DNA of 64,000 nucleotides from assembly GCF_003171515.1 (NCBI RefSeq), contig NC_089390.1, positions 4,960,001 through 5,024,000 of the forward strand. The letters are read 5' to 3'. Shown piece by piece: positions 24,194 through 35,561 of this stretch (the stretch's first letter is position 1; each line of letters begins with the position of its first letter). This DNA is from Pyrenophora tritici-repentis (Eukaryota; Ascomycota; Dothideomycetes; Pleosporales; Pleosporaceae). Position numbers and translations under genes: made by a program. Under the pieces are notes generated by a model that was not told the DNA's origin, ran no database searches, and saw only the letters and a program-made list of their open reading frames with translations.

Positions 24194-25725
24194 CTAATAC
24201 CAGGCGTTGTTGGAATAAGAAGACGAGTCAAAAATGTTCATGGCGGCGTTGAAGCCAACATTGCTCTGATCTAGAGACCATGGTTCCAGGGGAACAACAT
24301 CTTCGAAACTGCTAGGCATGGCTAGGGCAGCCGATCCGGTAAAGGCAGATGAGGCTGTGCTCGTCATAGCGGCGGACGCAGCAATGCTTTTGGCATACAT
24401 GGGATCAAAGCCCAGCATGGATGCCGTAGTGGCCATGGGAACAGGTGCGTTGACGGACTCACTCGGTACCGAGGAATTGAAACGGTACGCAGGGGTGTCC
24501 TCCCAGAACAGTGTTTCGCTAGCGGTTGACTGAGGCTTCAAATCCAAATCACCGAAGAGGGCTGTGTCACCGATCTCCGAATGGGCTGACGAAGCCACAG
24601 TGAGGCCTGGGCCACTCTGCTTAGACTCTCCGCTATGCGAAATTGGCTGAGCGAGATCGTCGTTGAACTTGCTCGGATCCAGCGGGAGATCTGTAGCAGA
24701 CCATATGGGGTCAAAGCCGGCAGATGAGGTAACCCAATCAGCTTCCAGATTGGGTAGGCAATCTTGCGACGGTGAAGTGGACAGGCTGCCCACGCCGAAT
24801 GTGCTGTTGACTGGGGTTATGTTGTTGATCCATGGCCACTGTTGACTCGGGAAGGTGTCGCTGACATTGCTGTCAGGAGACGCGCCCTCTTGCGAGTAGA
24901 CGGCAGTCTGGTTGCTAAACATATCCGGGAATGAGAAGGCGTCAAGGCTGCCAGCTGCATTCGGCGTCAGGGGCTTGTCAGCACATCGCTGTGTGGATCC
25001 GAACATGGTGTGGTAGTCATTGTTCGACACCGAATGCGTGTCCATGGAGCGTGTGGTAGATGCCTCAGGCTTGCTACGGGAACCCTTGTCTTGCGACAAT
25101 GCGGCAAAAGCCGAGTGTCCATGGAGCGTGTGTGGACGGGGGATCTTGTACGGCAAACCGGAGATGTGAGCCGAGTTGTTGTTGCGATGGCACGGCTTGT
25201 GATGGCCATTTGCGAAGACGGTCAAGTGGCTCTCGGAATGCGTCCCAGTCAGCTTGGGCTTCGCGCGGGCGTCGTGGAGTGTCTGGCGGGTAGTGTCCAC
25301 CTTGAGCTCAACGTCCTCCTTCTTGGTACCGCACAGGCATTTTCCGCCCGAGTGGCACTGACAGCGGTTGTCGTGAGCTAGAGTTACGTCAGAATGGTAC
25401 GGAGGCGGCTAAGCCAGCTATGAGCTCACTCTTGTCGCCTTTGTCCTTGTGCAGGTCTTTGTCTTTCTTGTCGCCACAGTCGCACTTGGCGTGGTGGGAC
25501 TTTGACTTGCGCGCACCGCGACAGTGCTCGCATTGCTTGACAGGACGACCTTTGGGGTTGATGTGGTGTAGGTCTCGATCTTTCCGGGCCAGTTAGCAAC
25601 ATGGTTCCAAATAAATATTTGCAGTGGCATCTGGTGGGCACCATACCAGTGTGGTTGCAGCCGCTTACTCGGTGACCCTTGATGCAGGACGAGCAAGCCC
25701 ATTTTTCTCCCTGAATAACAGGCAT
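24194..25725 (-). CDS. copper-fist transcription factor
   Basis: Three exons (25725-25647, 25579-25430, 25377-24194) give 470 aa. The N-terminus is a complete copper-fist: MPVIQGEKWACSSCIKGHRV, then SGCNHTDRDLHHINPKGRPV and KQCEHCRGARKSKSHHAKCD. It has the Cys/Cys/Cys/His zinc ligands and the (R/K)GRP minor-groove motif. CDCGDKKDK and CQCHSGGKCLCGTK form a Cys-rich patch of the type that binds Cu(I) in Ace1/Cuf1/GRISEA-type regulators. The remaining 340 residues are Ser/Thr/Ala-rich and look like a disordered activation domain. Members switch copper uptake or detoxification genes according to copper status; which direction cannot be told here. Introns sit inside and just after the DNA-binding domain. 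Confidence 0.93.
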
Positions 25726-28037
25726 ACCGGGGTGACTACGGCCGAGCGCGGTCGTCGCAGCTGGCTACGAGCAGCTGGGTGGTGGATGGTAAAGCGAGGA
25801 GCCAAAGGGCTCAAAGGAGAACAGAATGACGCAAATAGGGCCACACCCAGGTCAGGTGCGAGGCTTGGAATAAAGATACAGGCAAGAAGGGCAGAGCTAG
25901 GAAGTATATGCTGAGATATGCTGATATATGCTGATTGAAACGCCAGAGGGTATCGTGGTCAATGCTATGCTGGACTGAAGGACCGAACGCCGTGTCGAAG
26001 GCCGGAGACAACAGGATGAGATGGAGTGGAGAGTGGAGAGTGGAGAGTCAAGTGGTACAGGAGATCAAAGGGGGGAACCGAGCGCAAGAGGCGCTGGCCG
26101 AAAGCGTTAGACGGAGCTCCTAGAGAACTGCCAGACCAGTAAACAGTGTGGTGTTGTGCGGGTTGTAGTAGTGATGAGAGAGAAAGAGCGAAGCGGGAAG
26201 CAACAGGTTAAGAGGGAAGGCACTCGGGCCTACGGCGGGTGTCATTGGCTGGCCGGGGTTAGCGTCATCGGCAAGAGCGCTCAGGCCCTCTTCTGGTCGT
26301 CTGTACGAATCTGCACCCTCGATCAGCCTGCAGCGACCGAGACACGCAGACGCAAGACGCAGTGCAGACCAGCCCGTAGGCCCGTAGCCCCATGCCCTTC
26401 ACCATGATTGAGGCGGGACGGCCGTCTTTGCTTGCAGGGCTAGCGCGACCTGCATGCTAACAAAGATCCCCCACTCACTCGAGTCTTCTGGCATACGCCC
26501 GCCCGCGCCAGCACTGGCACCCTCTCACCGCATAATCTTGTTGCGTCGTCGGCCTGCGCCTACTTCGCTTGTCCCCGTTCGCGTCCTCAGCAAAGTGCAT
26601 CCTGACCTGCAGTCCTGACCTGCAGGGTTTGGGGCTATCTACACCGGCCGCAAGTAGCTTCGGAACTGCTCCGACGTCCTTCTGTTGCGCCGGCCTCTCC
26701 AGCCTGCCGCCAATTTATGCGCGACTCCACGCACCGCATGTTTCATTGCCGACGCGATTCGCTTGTCGAGTCAGCCTGTTCCTCTTGCCGCACTGTCCGT
26801 AACGCGGAGCCTTCAGTGCCCGTTGCCAAGTGGAGATCATCAGTACTGTGGGCGTCCAAGCCGACCAGGGCTTGCGCTGACCCAGTCCGTCACTTTCAGG
26901 TACATTCGCCTTGCATGTCCACGTCTGTACATGGACGTACATGGCATGGCAATCTGGACACCGGTCCAGCGCGACACCGATGCCGTGTCATGCTTTGGAA
27001 GAAATAGTCCCGGGATTGAGTGCCGCCAAAGAAGAATCATCCACGTTATTGTCCAAGCCTGTTGAATGCTCGGCAAACTGCTACCAGACCCTCTCCATGA
27101 AACGGAACCCCATATTCTCCTCCGCGCTTACTCTGATCAGTCCTCGTCCCTATATGACACTCTTGCATGCCACGGCCCTATGTCGCCGACACTCCTACTA
27201 CCAACACCCTACTGTACTTACTGTGGGGCCTTACACGCAGCACCTGACAACCATCACCCATGGACTGGTAGAGACGCTACAGAGGACCGGGCGATTATGA
27301 CATGTAGTTCCGTAAATGTAGCTTCATCGCTGTACCCTAAAAGCGTCTGATCGAGACCGCCGTGAACAAGTCTACATTATAATCAGCTGCCGTATCTTCT
27401 CTAGCCAACATCTAGTCAAAGTATAATCATGCTGTAAATACTACTACTTTCACATGTGATTAAATTTTACTTTTGTCCATGGACGCGGTACATGTAGAGT
27501 GCGACGGGGCCGCACAAGAGCCAATGTAAGCAACCAACGCCAAAACTTGTAAAATGCCTGCATCAGTCTGGTCTGGACAAGTCTCGGTCGTTTGCTGTCT
27601 CTCTTCGCTAACTTGATTGCGCGTCGAAGCAATCTTGGTGATGGCCGAGCAAGGTGCTCCCACGCAGCCGTCCCGGAGCGTACGGTGGAAGAGATAATCC
27701 GAACAGCGACTACATCGACCCAGTCAGTAGCTTCCCATCACCGCTGCAGGCAAGGGACGATTCAGAATTTATTGTAGATTACAACCACCACAATGTTGTT
27801 GCCGTTTTCTCCAATCCCCGTTGTACAGCCCTCCTCTCTTGCCATGGTCCACGCTAGCGCAAAAATCGCAAAGCTCGCACAACTTGTGCCCTTGCCCTCC
27901 TCCGCCCAAGTGCACGCTTCCTTCGTGTAACAACTCCGTACCACTTCGCTCGCGATCGCGTAACGACGTCGAAGCTGCTCCCTCGAGTCTTAGGCATACG
28001 CTATTCATCACATATTCTTTCAACCTCGCTCTACCTC
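25726..28037. other. 2.3-kb divergent regulatory region
   Basis: Separates the start codons of two transcription factors (copper-fist, minus; RGT1-like, plus). It contains simple tandem repeats such as GTGGAGA near 26030 and ATATGCTGA near 25915. No gene recognised; long 5' UTRs are likely. Confidence 0.45.
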
Positions 28038-30559
28038 ATGGCCACTTACGCGGATCCCGACGCGCAAATGGGTGGAGGTCCAGGCCAATATCCAAGTCAG
28101 AATGGCACCCCGCCGGCCCAACATCAATTAACTGACCCCGAACTGCGCCTACAAGAGAATCTCCAACAGCTGCGCGAGGGAGGCGACATGATGCATACAG
28201 CTGGTCCACAACAACCCCAATATCAGCCGCTAACTCACATGGGCCCGGCCATGGGCGCACATCCGCACTTCCAGGGCCCGGCGCGTCCAACCCATTCTCC
28301 CCAGCAAATGGCGCAGCATGTCATGAACTTGGAGGGACATCATGACCCGTACGACCCCAACGACCCGAGTCGCAAGCGGTCCAAAGTCTCACGCGCCTGT
28401 GACGAGTGCCGACGAAAAAAGGTGCGCAAGGCATCGATTCGATTTCACGTGTGGCGCTTACAACGGGTAGATTCGATGCGACGCGACTAGCGAAAACGGC
28501 CCTGAAGCATGCTCTAGTTGCAAGAGGACAGGAGCACGATGTCAGTTCAGCCGCCAACCGATGAAGCGTGGTCCTAGCAAAGGGTATGTCGTGTTCAATA
28601 TATATGTGTGTATATATCCCGGGTGTCACAAAATACTTGACATACTAGTGAAAAATGGCCACTGTAATCGCCAGGCACGCCTATTAGGTGCTTACTCCCA
28701 AGCATTTTATGACACCCAGGCGTATACCTTGTGTTGACTTGGCACGATACTAATATGCCTCAGTTACATCAAGGAGCTCGCCGATAGGCTTAACTCGCTC
28801 GAAAGCCAGATCCACCATCCTCCCAACCAGTCGCATAACTTTGATTTTGGGTCGTTGGGGGACCAGACCTTTGCGGATACACAGAGCCCGCCGCAGTTTA
28901 AGCGCCAGCGTACGCATTCCATGACAGATGGATTCCACGAGGCCTTCAGTCGTCCCAATTGGTCTGGCCAAGATCGCGGAAACGGGGGCTCAAGCGAGAC
29001 ACATGGTGTGCCTGTTTTGTCGGATCAAGAATCATCGCTGAACGGCAATCGCCGCACCTCATTTGGCGACTTGAGCTTGGGCGGTAGTCTTATCACAGGC
29101 TCAAACGAAGAAACCCTCAAGGCGTACGTATATATCATACAAACGAAGACATTGAACTAATCGTTTCCAGTTACTACAACATCATACACCCCACACTACC
29201 CATCCTCCCCCATCACGAGTCGCAACTAAATCGCCTCACAAATTGTCCGCCGAAATTACGAGAAACGTTCTTTTTGACCTTGGAAGGTTGTATCCGATCG
29301 CTTGCCTCAAAATCACTACCACCCATTGAACTCAGTTTGAACCAATTGTTGCAACAATGCTTCACCTCGGTTGATGCAGCCAACTACTGCCTACACGACA
29401 CAGATAGTTCACGCCAATTCTACAACCAGTTAGTCTGGTGTCAGTCCATGATACTGCTGGCTGTGGCGTCTGATAGGCCAGGGCCGGGTGTTGTGGGCAG
29501 TACAACCGCACTATTGGCAAGGATCTCGGCGTGTATCGTTGATGCAGGAATAAACGACTCGAGAACCATGACTGCAGTCAAAGAGCAGGATCAAGAAGTA
29601 TTCCAGACAGCACGACGCGTATATTGGACCGCCTTCATTTTAGATCGATTCCACGCCTCTAGTCGGTCCAAGGACATGATGATCCGGCGACATGCTGGAA
29701 CCCTTTCCCGTGACGATTACTCGGCACTAGGGGAAGTCGGCTATTACCTTGCGCGTTAGTACAAACTCTCTTTTGTTTTCCCGTGGCATATTTGACTAAA
29801 CCTACGATAGGTACCGCCCAAGTCGTAGGACGAATAGCGTACGTCAATCGAGCAGGCAGTATCCTGAATGTTGAGCCAGCTTTTGCCTTCTCAGCGCTCA
29901 AGCCTGGTTCTGCCGAATCGGAGTATCTCAGCGGAACGCTCGACCAACTGAAGCAGTCAATCGAACTAACCACTCTGACACGGAATTCTCCGCCTCACCT
30001 CGCACACCAGTATCTCCGCTTGTTTATAGCACGACTTTCACTAGACAACGTTCCTTCGGTTGAAGTATTCCACCTTGCCAAAGAACTCCTCGGCAACCTG
30101 GCGAGCGGCGCAATAACACCGTTACACCACATCTTTGCCGCACTGGTTGCTACCTCACTTACCGAGCTTTCCGACCGAGTTGAGATGCAAGTCGACGCAC
30201 ATGCGAGTATCAAGGAGATGACGGACGCCTTGTCGAATGGACAGATCATTCATCGGAGTTCGGATGGCTTCGGTTGGGAAACAGCAATTAGGGATCTGTT
30301 ACACCAGAAGAAGGCCTCCACGCCACCTTATAGTGCCTCCGAGCAAGCCAGTCCGGCATTGGAACCCAACATGGCTGGTCTACAGCATCTCGCCGCAGCC
30401 GCAGTTGGAGAGCGAGAGGGAACTGGTGATAACCGTCCCGACAGTTCTTCGCAACAAAAAGTTGACAACGACCTTTCCGCTGCCATGGCTGCCGCAAGCG
30501 AGGCAGCCAAGGCACAAGCCCAGGCAACTGCTGCCGCAGCCCAAGACCTGTTTCACTAG
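28038..30559 (+). CDS. RGT1-like Zn(II)2Cys6 transcription factor
   Basis: Five exons (28038-28421, 28471-28583, 28764-29123, 29171-29754, 29811-30559) give 729 aa. After a Gln/Pro/His-rich N-terminus the binuclear zinc cluster reads KVSRACDECRRKKIRCDATS, then CSSCKRTGARCQFSRQPMKR and GPSKGYIKELADRLNSLESQ. Intron 1 splits the cluster and intron 2 follows PSKG. The linker-coil block is characteristic of Rgt1-type regulators of hexose-transporter genes. A fungal-specific TF middle-homology domain follows (roughly residues 290-560), then an Ala/Gln-rich tail. In yeast Rgt1 represses HXT genes until glucose signalling releases it; the same role here is inference. Intron 2 is unusually long because it carries a small inverted-repeat element. 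Confidence 0.92.
28621..28717. mobile_element. MITE-like inverted-repeat element inside intron 2 of the RGT1-like gene
   Basis: 97 bp starting GGGTGTCACAAAATACTT and ending with the inverse (16 of 18 matching: AAGCATTTTATGACACCC). The interior GCCACTGTAATCGCC...TTAGGTGCTTAC recurs in the element at about 30608-30705. No coding capacity. The target duplication is unclear. Confidence 0.7.
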
Positions 30560-30607
30560 CAGTAATTGGCAAACGTAGATGCAATTCTATGGCGTTGGTG
30601 AATACCT

Positions 30608-30705
30608 CCATTGGAAATACTTGATATACCAGGGTATCGAGGCCATTGTAGTCGCCAAACACACCTGTTAGGTGCTTACCCATACACCAAGTATGTTTGA
30701 CACCC
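30608..30705. mobile_element. second, degraded copy of the MITE-like element, downstream of the same gene
   Basis: Shares AAATACTTGA, GCCATTGTAGTCGCCA, CACACCTGTTAGGTGCTTAC and the TGACACCC end with 28621-28717 in the same order and spacing. Its left terminus has decayed. It begins about 50 bp after the stop codon and so probably lies in the 3' UTR. Confidence 0.7.
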
Positions 30706-30935
30706 AGCTGGCTTGGTTGTAATTGTACCAGACTTTTGTTAGTCTTGAATTGGATCCATTTCCCACATGCATTTTCGGCTCTTGAGGTGATTGAACATAC
30801 AAAGAAATGAAAAGTACGACTGGAACAACATCAAATTCGCTGACATGAGAAAAACCAACACCTCCCTCCATGACATATAGCCCGACTAATTCAGACATGT
30901 GTCGTCATCTATCCATCCACCTAAAACCCCATCAA

Positions 30936-31772
30936 TCACCCCGCCTTCTCCCTAAGCATAAACACCGTTCCAACAATAAACCCCACAATAGCCATAATCC
31001 CCAACCCCACCAAAACCCAAGAACATATACTCAGTCCCAAACTCCCTCTACCCCCCTTATTCTTCTTCATACTCATATCCCTACCCACTCCATCCCTCTC
31101 CCTCACTACACCCTCGTCTTCAATGAAAACTACTCTCGCGGTACGAACACCACCGGGTGCGTTTCTCGCGCCCCGTGGTGCTGTGGATCTGGAGGCTCGA
31201 TGTGGTGAAGGCCGAAGCGGTGTCACAAGCGTTCGTGTACTCCCCGCAAAACTCTGCTGTTGGTACATGTGCAGTGATTGCGTAGATAACACATAGTGGT
31301 TTGTAAACGGGATGTTTGTTTCTGTTGGGCTTGCTTCGGTTGCTGTGCTTGCTGGGACTGGTGGAGGAATATACAAGGGTGCTAGTGTGGGGCGTGGTCG
31401 TGCTGGTTGTGGTTGTAGTTGGGGTGTGGCGTTGGAGGTGGTGGGCGGGGTGAAGGCTGTGGTGGTGGGTGAGTGCGTTATCCAGGGGAGGAACTCGGTG
31501 AGGGATTCTAGATCTGAGTCGCGGGCTCGGGGGCGTGGGTGGGCATGTTGGCGTTGTGAGTGTTGACGGAGTTGGCGAAGGGGGAGCGGCATGAGGTGCG
31601 GGAGGTAGGCTGGGGGAGAGGAGTTGGATTTCTGCGGTTGCGGGTCGGTGCGGGTGTAGGGGGGTGGGGAGTCGGTTGGTAGGCTGGTTGTTGTTGCGGT
31701 GGTTGTAATGGAGGGGGAGGAGGAGCAGTTGGGTTCGGTGTTGGGGTCGGTGTTGGGGCTGTGAGGAGACAT
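30936..31772 (-). CDS. membrane-anchored protein with PPxY motifs
   Basis: Uninterrupted frame of 278 aa. The first 230 residues are Pro/Ser/Thr-rich and disordered, with two PY motifs, PPPY (36-39) and PPAY (53-56). A basic patch (MKKNKGGRG) precedes one hydrophobic span (residues about 245-272, LGLSICSWVLVGLGIMAIVG) near the C-terminus, leaving only a few residues beyond it. This gives a tail-anchored or type II topology with the PY motifs in the cytosol. PY motifs bind WW domains of Rsp5/NEDD4 ligases, so an adaptor role is a reasonable guess. I do not recognise a named family. Confidence 0.6.
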   Translation of the reverse strand: MSPHSPNTDPNTEPNCSSSPSITTTATTTSLPTDSPPPYTRTDPQPQKSNSSPPAYLPHLMPLPLRQLRQHSQRQHAHPRPRARDSDLESLTEFLPWITHSPTTTAFTPPTTSNATPQLQPQPARPRPTLAPLYIPPPVPASTATEASPTETNIPFTNHYVLSTQSLHMYQQQSFAGSTRTLVTPLRPSPHRASRSTAPRGARNAPGGVRTARVVFIEDEGVVRERDGVGRDMSMKKNKGGRGSLGLSICSWVLVGLGIMAIVGFIVGTVFMLREKAG

Positions 31773-34700
31773 TTTGGTTGTGGCAGCGGAGGGGGCGTCG
31801 CTTGGAAGTGTCGTTTGGAAAAAGTGGGTTTGCGTGGCTTCGTCCTAGATGTGCTGAAGAGCGTAGGTTTTGTTGGTGATTTCAACGTATGAAGGATAAC
31901 GTCCGCTGTATATCCTGAAGTGTGGTTTGGAAGAACCTGTCTTTAGTGTGGTGACTCGTTTGTCGATGTTTCCAAAGGAGTGTGTAGACTTGCTTGCGAT
32001 GGCAACGCGCATAAGATCGTCTTGTAAGGAATGTAGGTTTACTTTGGACTGCGGTTTTGCGTAGTTCCTCTGTCAAAGACGAATCATGTAGTCCTGTAGG
32101 CCGAGAAGGAGTCCAATTATCTTGCCCGAAAATGAGTGTTATCCATCGCTATCTTCCACATCTGATCTCGCACCGGAAGAAGAAAAGAGAAAGAGAAGGA
32201 ACAAAAAATCACAACGAACACTCAACAGAGACGGGGAGACTATGGGAACGACACGAAGCGACACCAATCGTATAAACCAACACGTACGTGATTATCGCTG
32301 ACTTTTTCGAAGCAATGATAATGCGCGATACGAGGCCTGAGGCCCCAACCAGTCCATGCTGATGCACAGCACCCACTATCACCACTCATCTTGGCAACCT
32401 GGTAAAAGACACCCCACTCTCTCAACAGAAAAGACACGGCCGGTGACTGTCTTCCCCAGCACATACAGTTTGTACAGCACGTCTGCCATCCACGTCTGCG
32501 TTCGCTTGCGGAGCGCATCCGACATGGCGGGTTCGGATATATTATGAAACACGCCAACTCCCATACGAGGAAAGACGGATACGACGCAGGGGGAACTTCC
32601 ACCCAAGAAGGGCATGTTGACGCGTATATACGCGTTTTGTCCCCATTTTCTGGTCGAAAGAACGACGCTTGAGATTATTTGGTGCATATTGGATGTGCTG
32701 GTGGTGGCTGTGAGATCCCACCATTCTACCAACCTGAAAAAGAGGATTGATAGAACCGATGGGCACAGATTTAAACGCTCCAAGCTGAGAAGGTCTGTTG
32801 AATCACGTTGTACGATACAACCCGACATAGTCCGTAGAAAGACAAGGGAAATCTCCGGAATACGCATAGGGATTCACAAGCAGCACATTTGATCTTTCCC
32901 CTCCCCTCCCCGCCCTTGGAATAATCACTATCGTATTCATTGATGGAAAAGCGGCCATGAAGCCTTTCTAAGCAAGTTTTACAAAAGTCTCAGGGCGACG
33001 TACTGCGAGCGCTGGTACGCAACTATGGTGCTGGTGAGCGGTTTACGGAGTTCCCCCCGAGCTTTCATGAGCGGATCTTTGTTGGGCGTGGAATAAGTAC
33101 CTTTGGTTTCGCTAGTAATTTGGCGTTTGTGGTAGGTAAGCTGTGGTGTTGGACTGTTTGGTGAGGTTGGAGGGGTTACTGATGGGGGCATTGTTAGTGA
33201 TGATTTTATCAATAGGAAGGATATGAATTGAGGTTCTGTGAAGGGTGGGAGAAAATATTGAGTATAGCTGAGAAAAGGGGGCAAAATCTATGTCATTTAT
33301 CTCAACTTACATGGGCTCTTTTGACATGTCACTAACCCAAGTTTTGCTGAGTTATATTGTTTTGCCATCTTCTAGACTGTCTACGATGGATTATGTCTCT
33401 ACATCCATACCTTTAATTTTACGCGACACGGTGAAGATGATTCAATGTTGATAAAGGGGTTATGGGTTGTAAACTCCAAGTCTTGTGCATACCACCTTCC
33501 TAACCGAATCGATGCTTATGTCATCGGCGAGACTTCCTTGCAGTGATGTACCAGATCATAGCCACACTATATTCAAAACTGGGATCGTTCGGAGTCCTGT
33601 GCACCTTTCAGTGCCGTAGTCTGCAGGGTGGCCAAAAAGCGGGGTCCCCACATGACGTACAACCTGCTGGTGAAACCTCAATCTGCCCCAGGACTGCATG
33701 TGGTAAGCTCTGGTCCCAAATGTTCAATTTATTTGATGTCTTGGACGTTTTCCAGGCTCCATATATTCAATAACATATGACTGTAAGCCAATAAAGCGAG
33801 GCATCAAAAGAAACACGGCACGGCTAAGTACTCGAAGCCTACCGGAAACACGCTAGAGTACTGGACCTAGCTCTACCGACGTCTCAATTGTAAGACTAAG
33901 AGACGGAATAGTGATGAAGCAAAACCGATCTGTGGCCGCTGCAACAGCGACGATGAAACAGGGTAATAGGCTTCGTGCCTCATTTTTCGGGCCGAAAATC
34001 CTCTGGATTAAAAGCATCGTCGTTACATCGGGCACAGGGATTGGCGCCTATTCGCTTCGAGATTGGAGATGTTACCATTGAGGTGATACGAGCCTACCGG
34101 CATGGTGGGCTTAGGGAGGGCATTGATGAATACCACCTATCACTCCGAGGGCCTGCAAGCCACCGTCTCGAATGATTTGTCTCCGTCTACGATGGACGAC
34201 TCGTGTTTGTCCAGGACGACATGGAAGCAGGATACGCCATACTCCGATACTCACGCTAGTCTAGCTTGCCTTCAATCGGACGGATAAGTTCAACTACAGA
34301 CGACCACTTCCATCTAAGAGCCCCACTCTTACTGCGTATCTAGACGACAACGTCTTTCTCCCAGGATCGGCATATGTTAATGATCATTCGACGTTCCAAA
34401 TTCACCTTATTCACGAGGTAAGGCCTCATGCACCTGCCCGTGAAGTCGCCCAACCGAGCAGACAGGGCCGTTGGAAGTCAATCATTCGGAAGCGACGAGT
34501 CGCAGCACACAGACCTCTTTGGACAACGACATCTCGCTTGACCGCGGCTTTCTGAAGAGGAAGAGTCTGTACTCTGGAAGAGCTGGCTTGATGATATTGC
34601 TCCTTAGACCGATCTTTTTCACAGCGAGCGCTACCTACAGCATACACTGATCATCATGGCCTAAGCCTATGACCATCGAGTTATTCGACGCTTGTGTTGT

Positions 34701-35561
34701 CTGTGTGTCAGTTTGAGGGGCAACTATGGCAGGTATACGGAGCGTGGTCTCTTTGTATGCCATACCATACGGTCATCCAACTCGTTTTGCCAGAACTGCA
34801 TACGCGCAGCACGCCTGTGACAGCCTCGTGCATTTGGTATACGTGCTGGAGATGCTTACTACCAACAGCTATGCGTGGACCGGTATGTACATGTGCTCAC
34901 GATCTAGACCTCCTTCCATTCAAATTGGCTGAGCGCGTTGGTGTAATGCCTTGCGTGCATGCTGTTGCCGACACTAGCAGGCACAACTCGCGATAATTCG
35001 CTTTGTCATTAATCACGGTAGAACAGGTATAGGCGCGATTTGGCTTAATTTCTCTAGTCGCCAGATCTCTTTCTAAAATTTGGTTCCGAGTAGCTAAGGG
35101 ATATGGATGAGGTCATGGTCGAATCCAACGCTGCTAAGACGCGTTGATCGTGGCGTAAATGAGGCTGCGGCTGTGTATGACGGTATCGTGCACGGACATG
35201 CTCGGAGGTGGATGCGGCGATGCTGACTACTCTTTGGTTGCTCCATCACCGCGGCCACCGGAGACACGTAGAATCCATTCGAAGGCAAGTGTGTGGTCGA
35301 ATCATTCCTTGTACAAGTCACGACATCCTGTGCATCGTTCCTTCACGCACGGGTAACACCCACCGTTTGCCCAAAGCGACCCCAGCCTCCATCGGCCTCG
35401 CATTCACCATTACGACTACACGATATTAGATTCACGACTAACCTGATACCACAATTCAACTTTGGCCCGTTGCCCAATAATATAGCCTGCTTGGGCAGGT
35501 CCGAATACACGTAAACCATTTCGCCGCATCCACGTCTCCGCCCACTCGAATATCCGCCACC
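31773..35561. other. 3.8-kb intergenic region
   Basis: Contains the promoter of the PPxY protein at the left and of HUL5 at the right. Several frames of 60-160 codons exist (for example 32379-32867 minus), but none shows a known family, splice-supported extension or biased composition. No repeat or RNA gene recognised. Confidence 0.4.

Noticed and set aside
32379..32867. 162-codon minus-strand ORF
   Set aside because: Composition is unremarkable, an alternative overlapping ORF is equally open, and no motif or splice support is visible.
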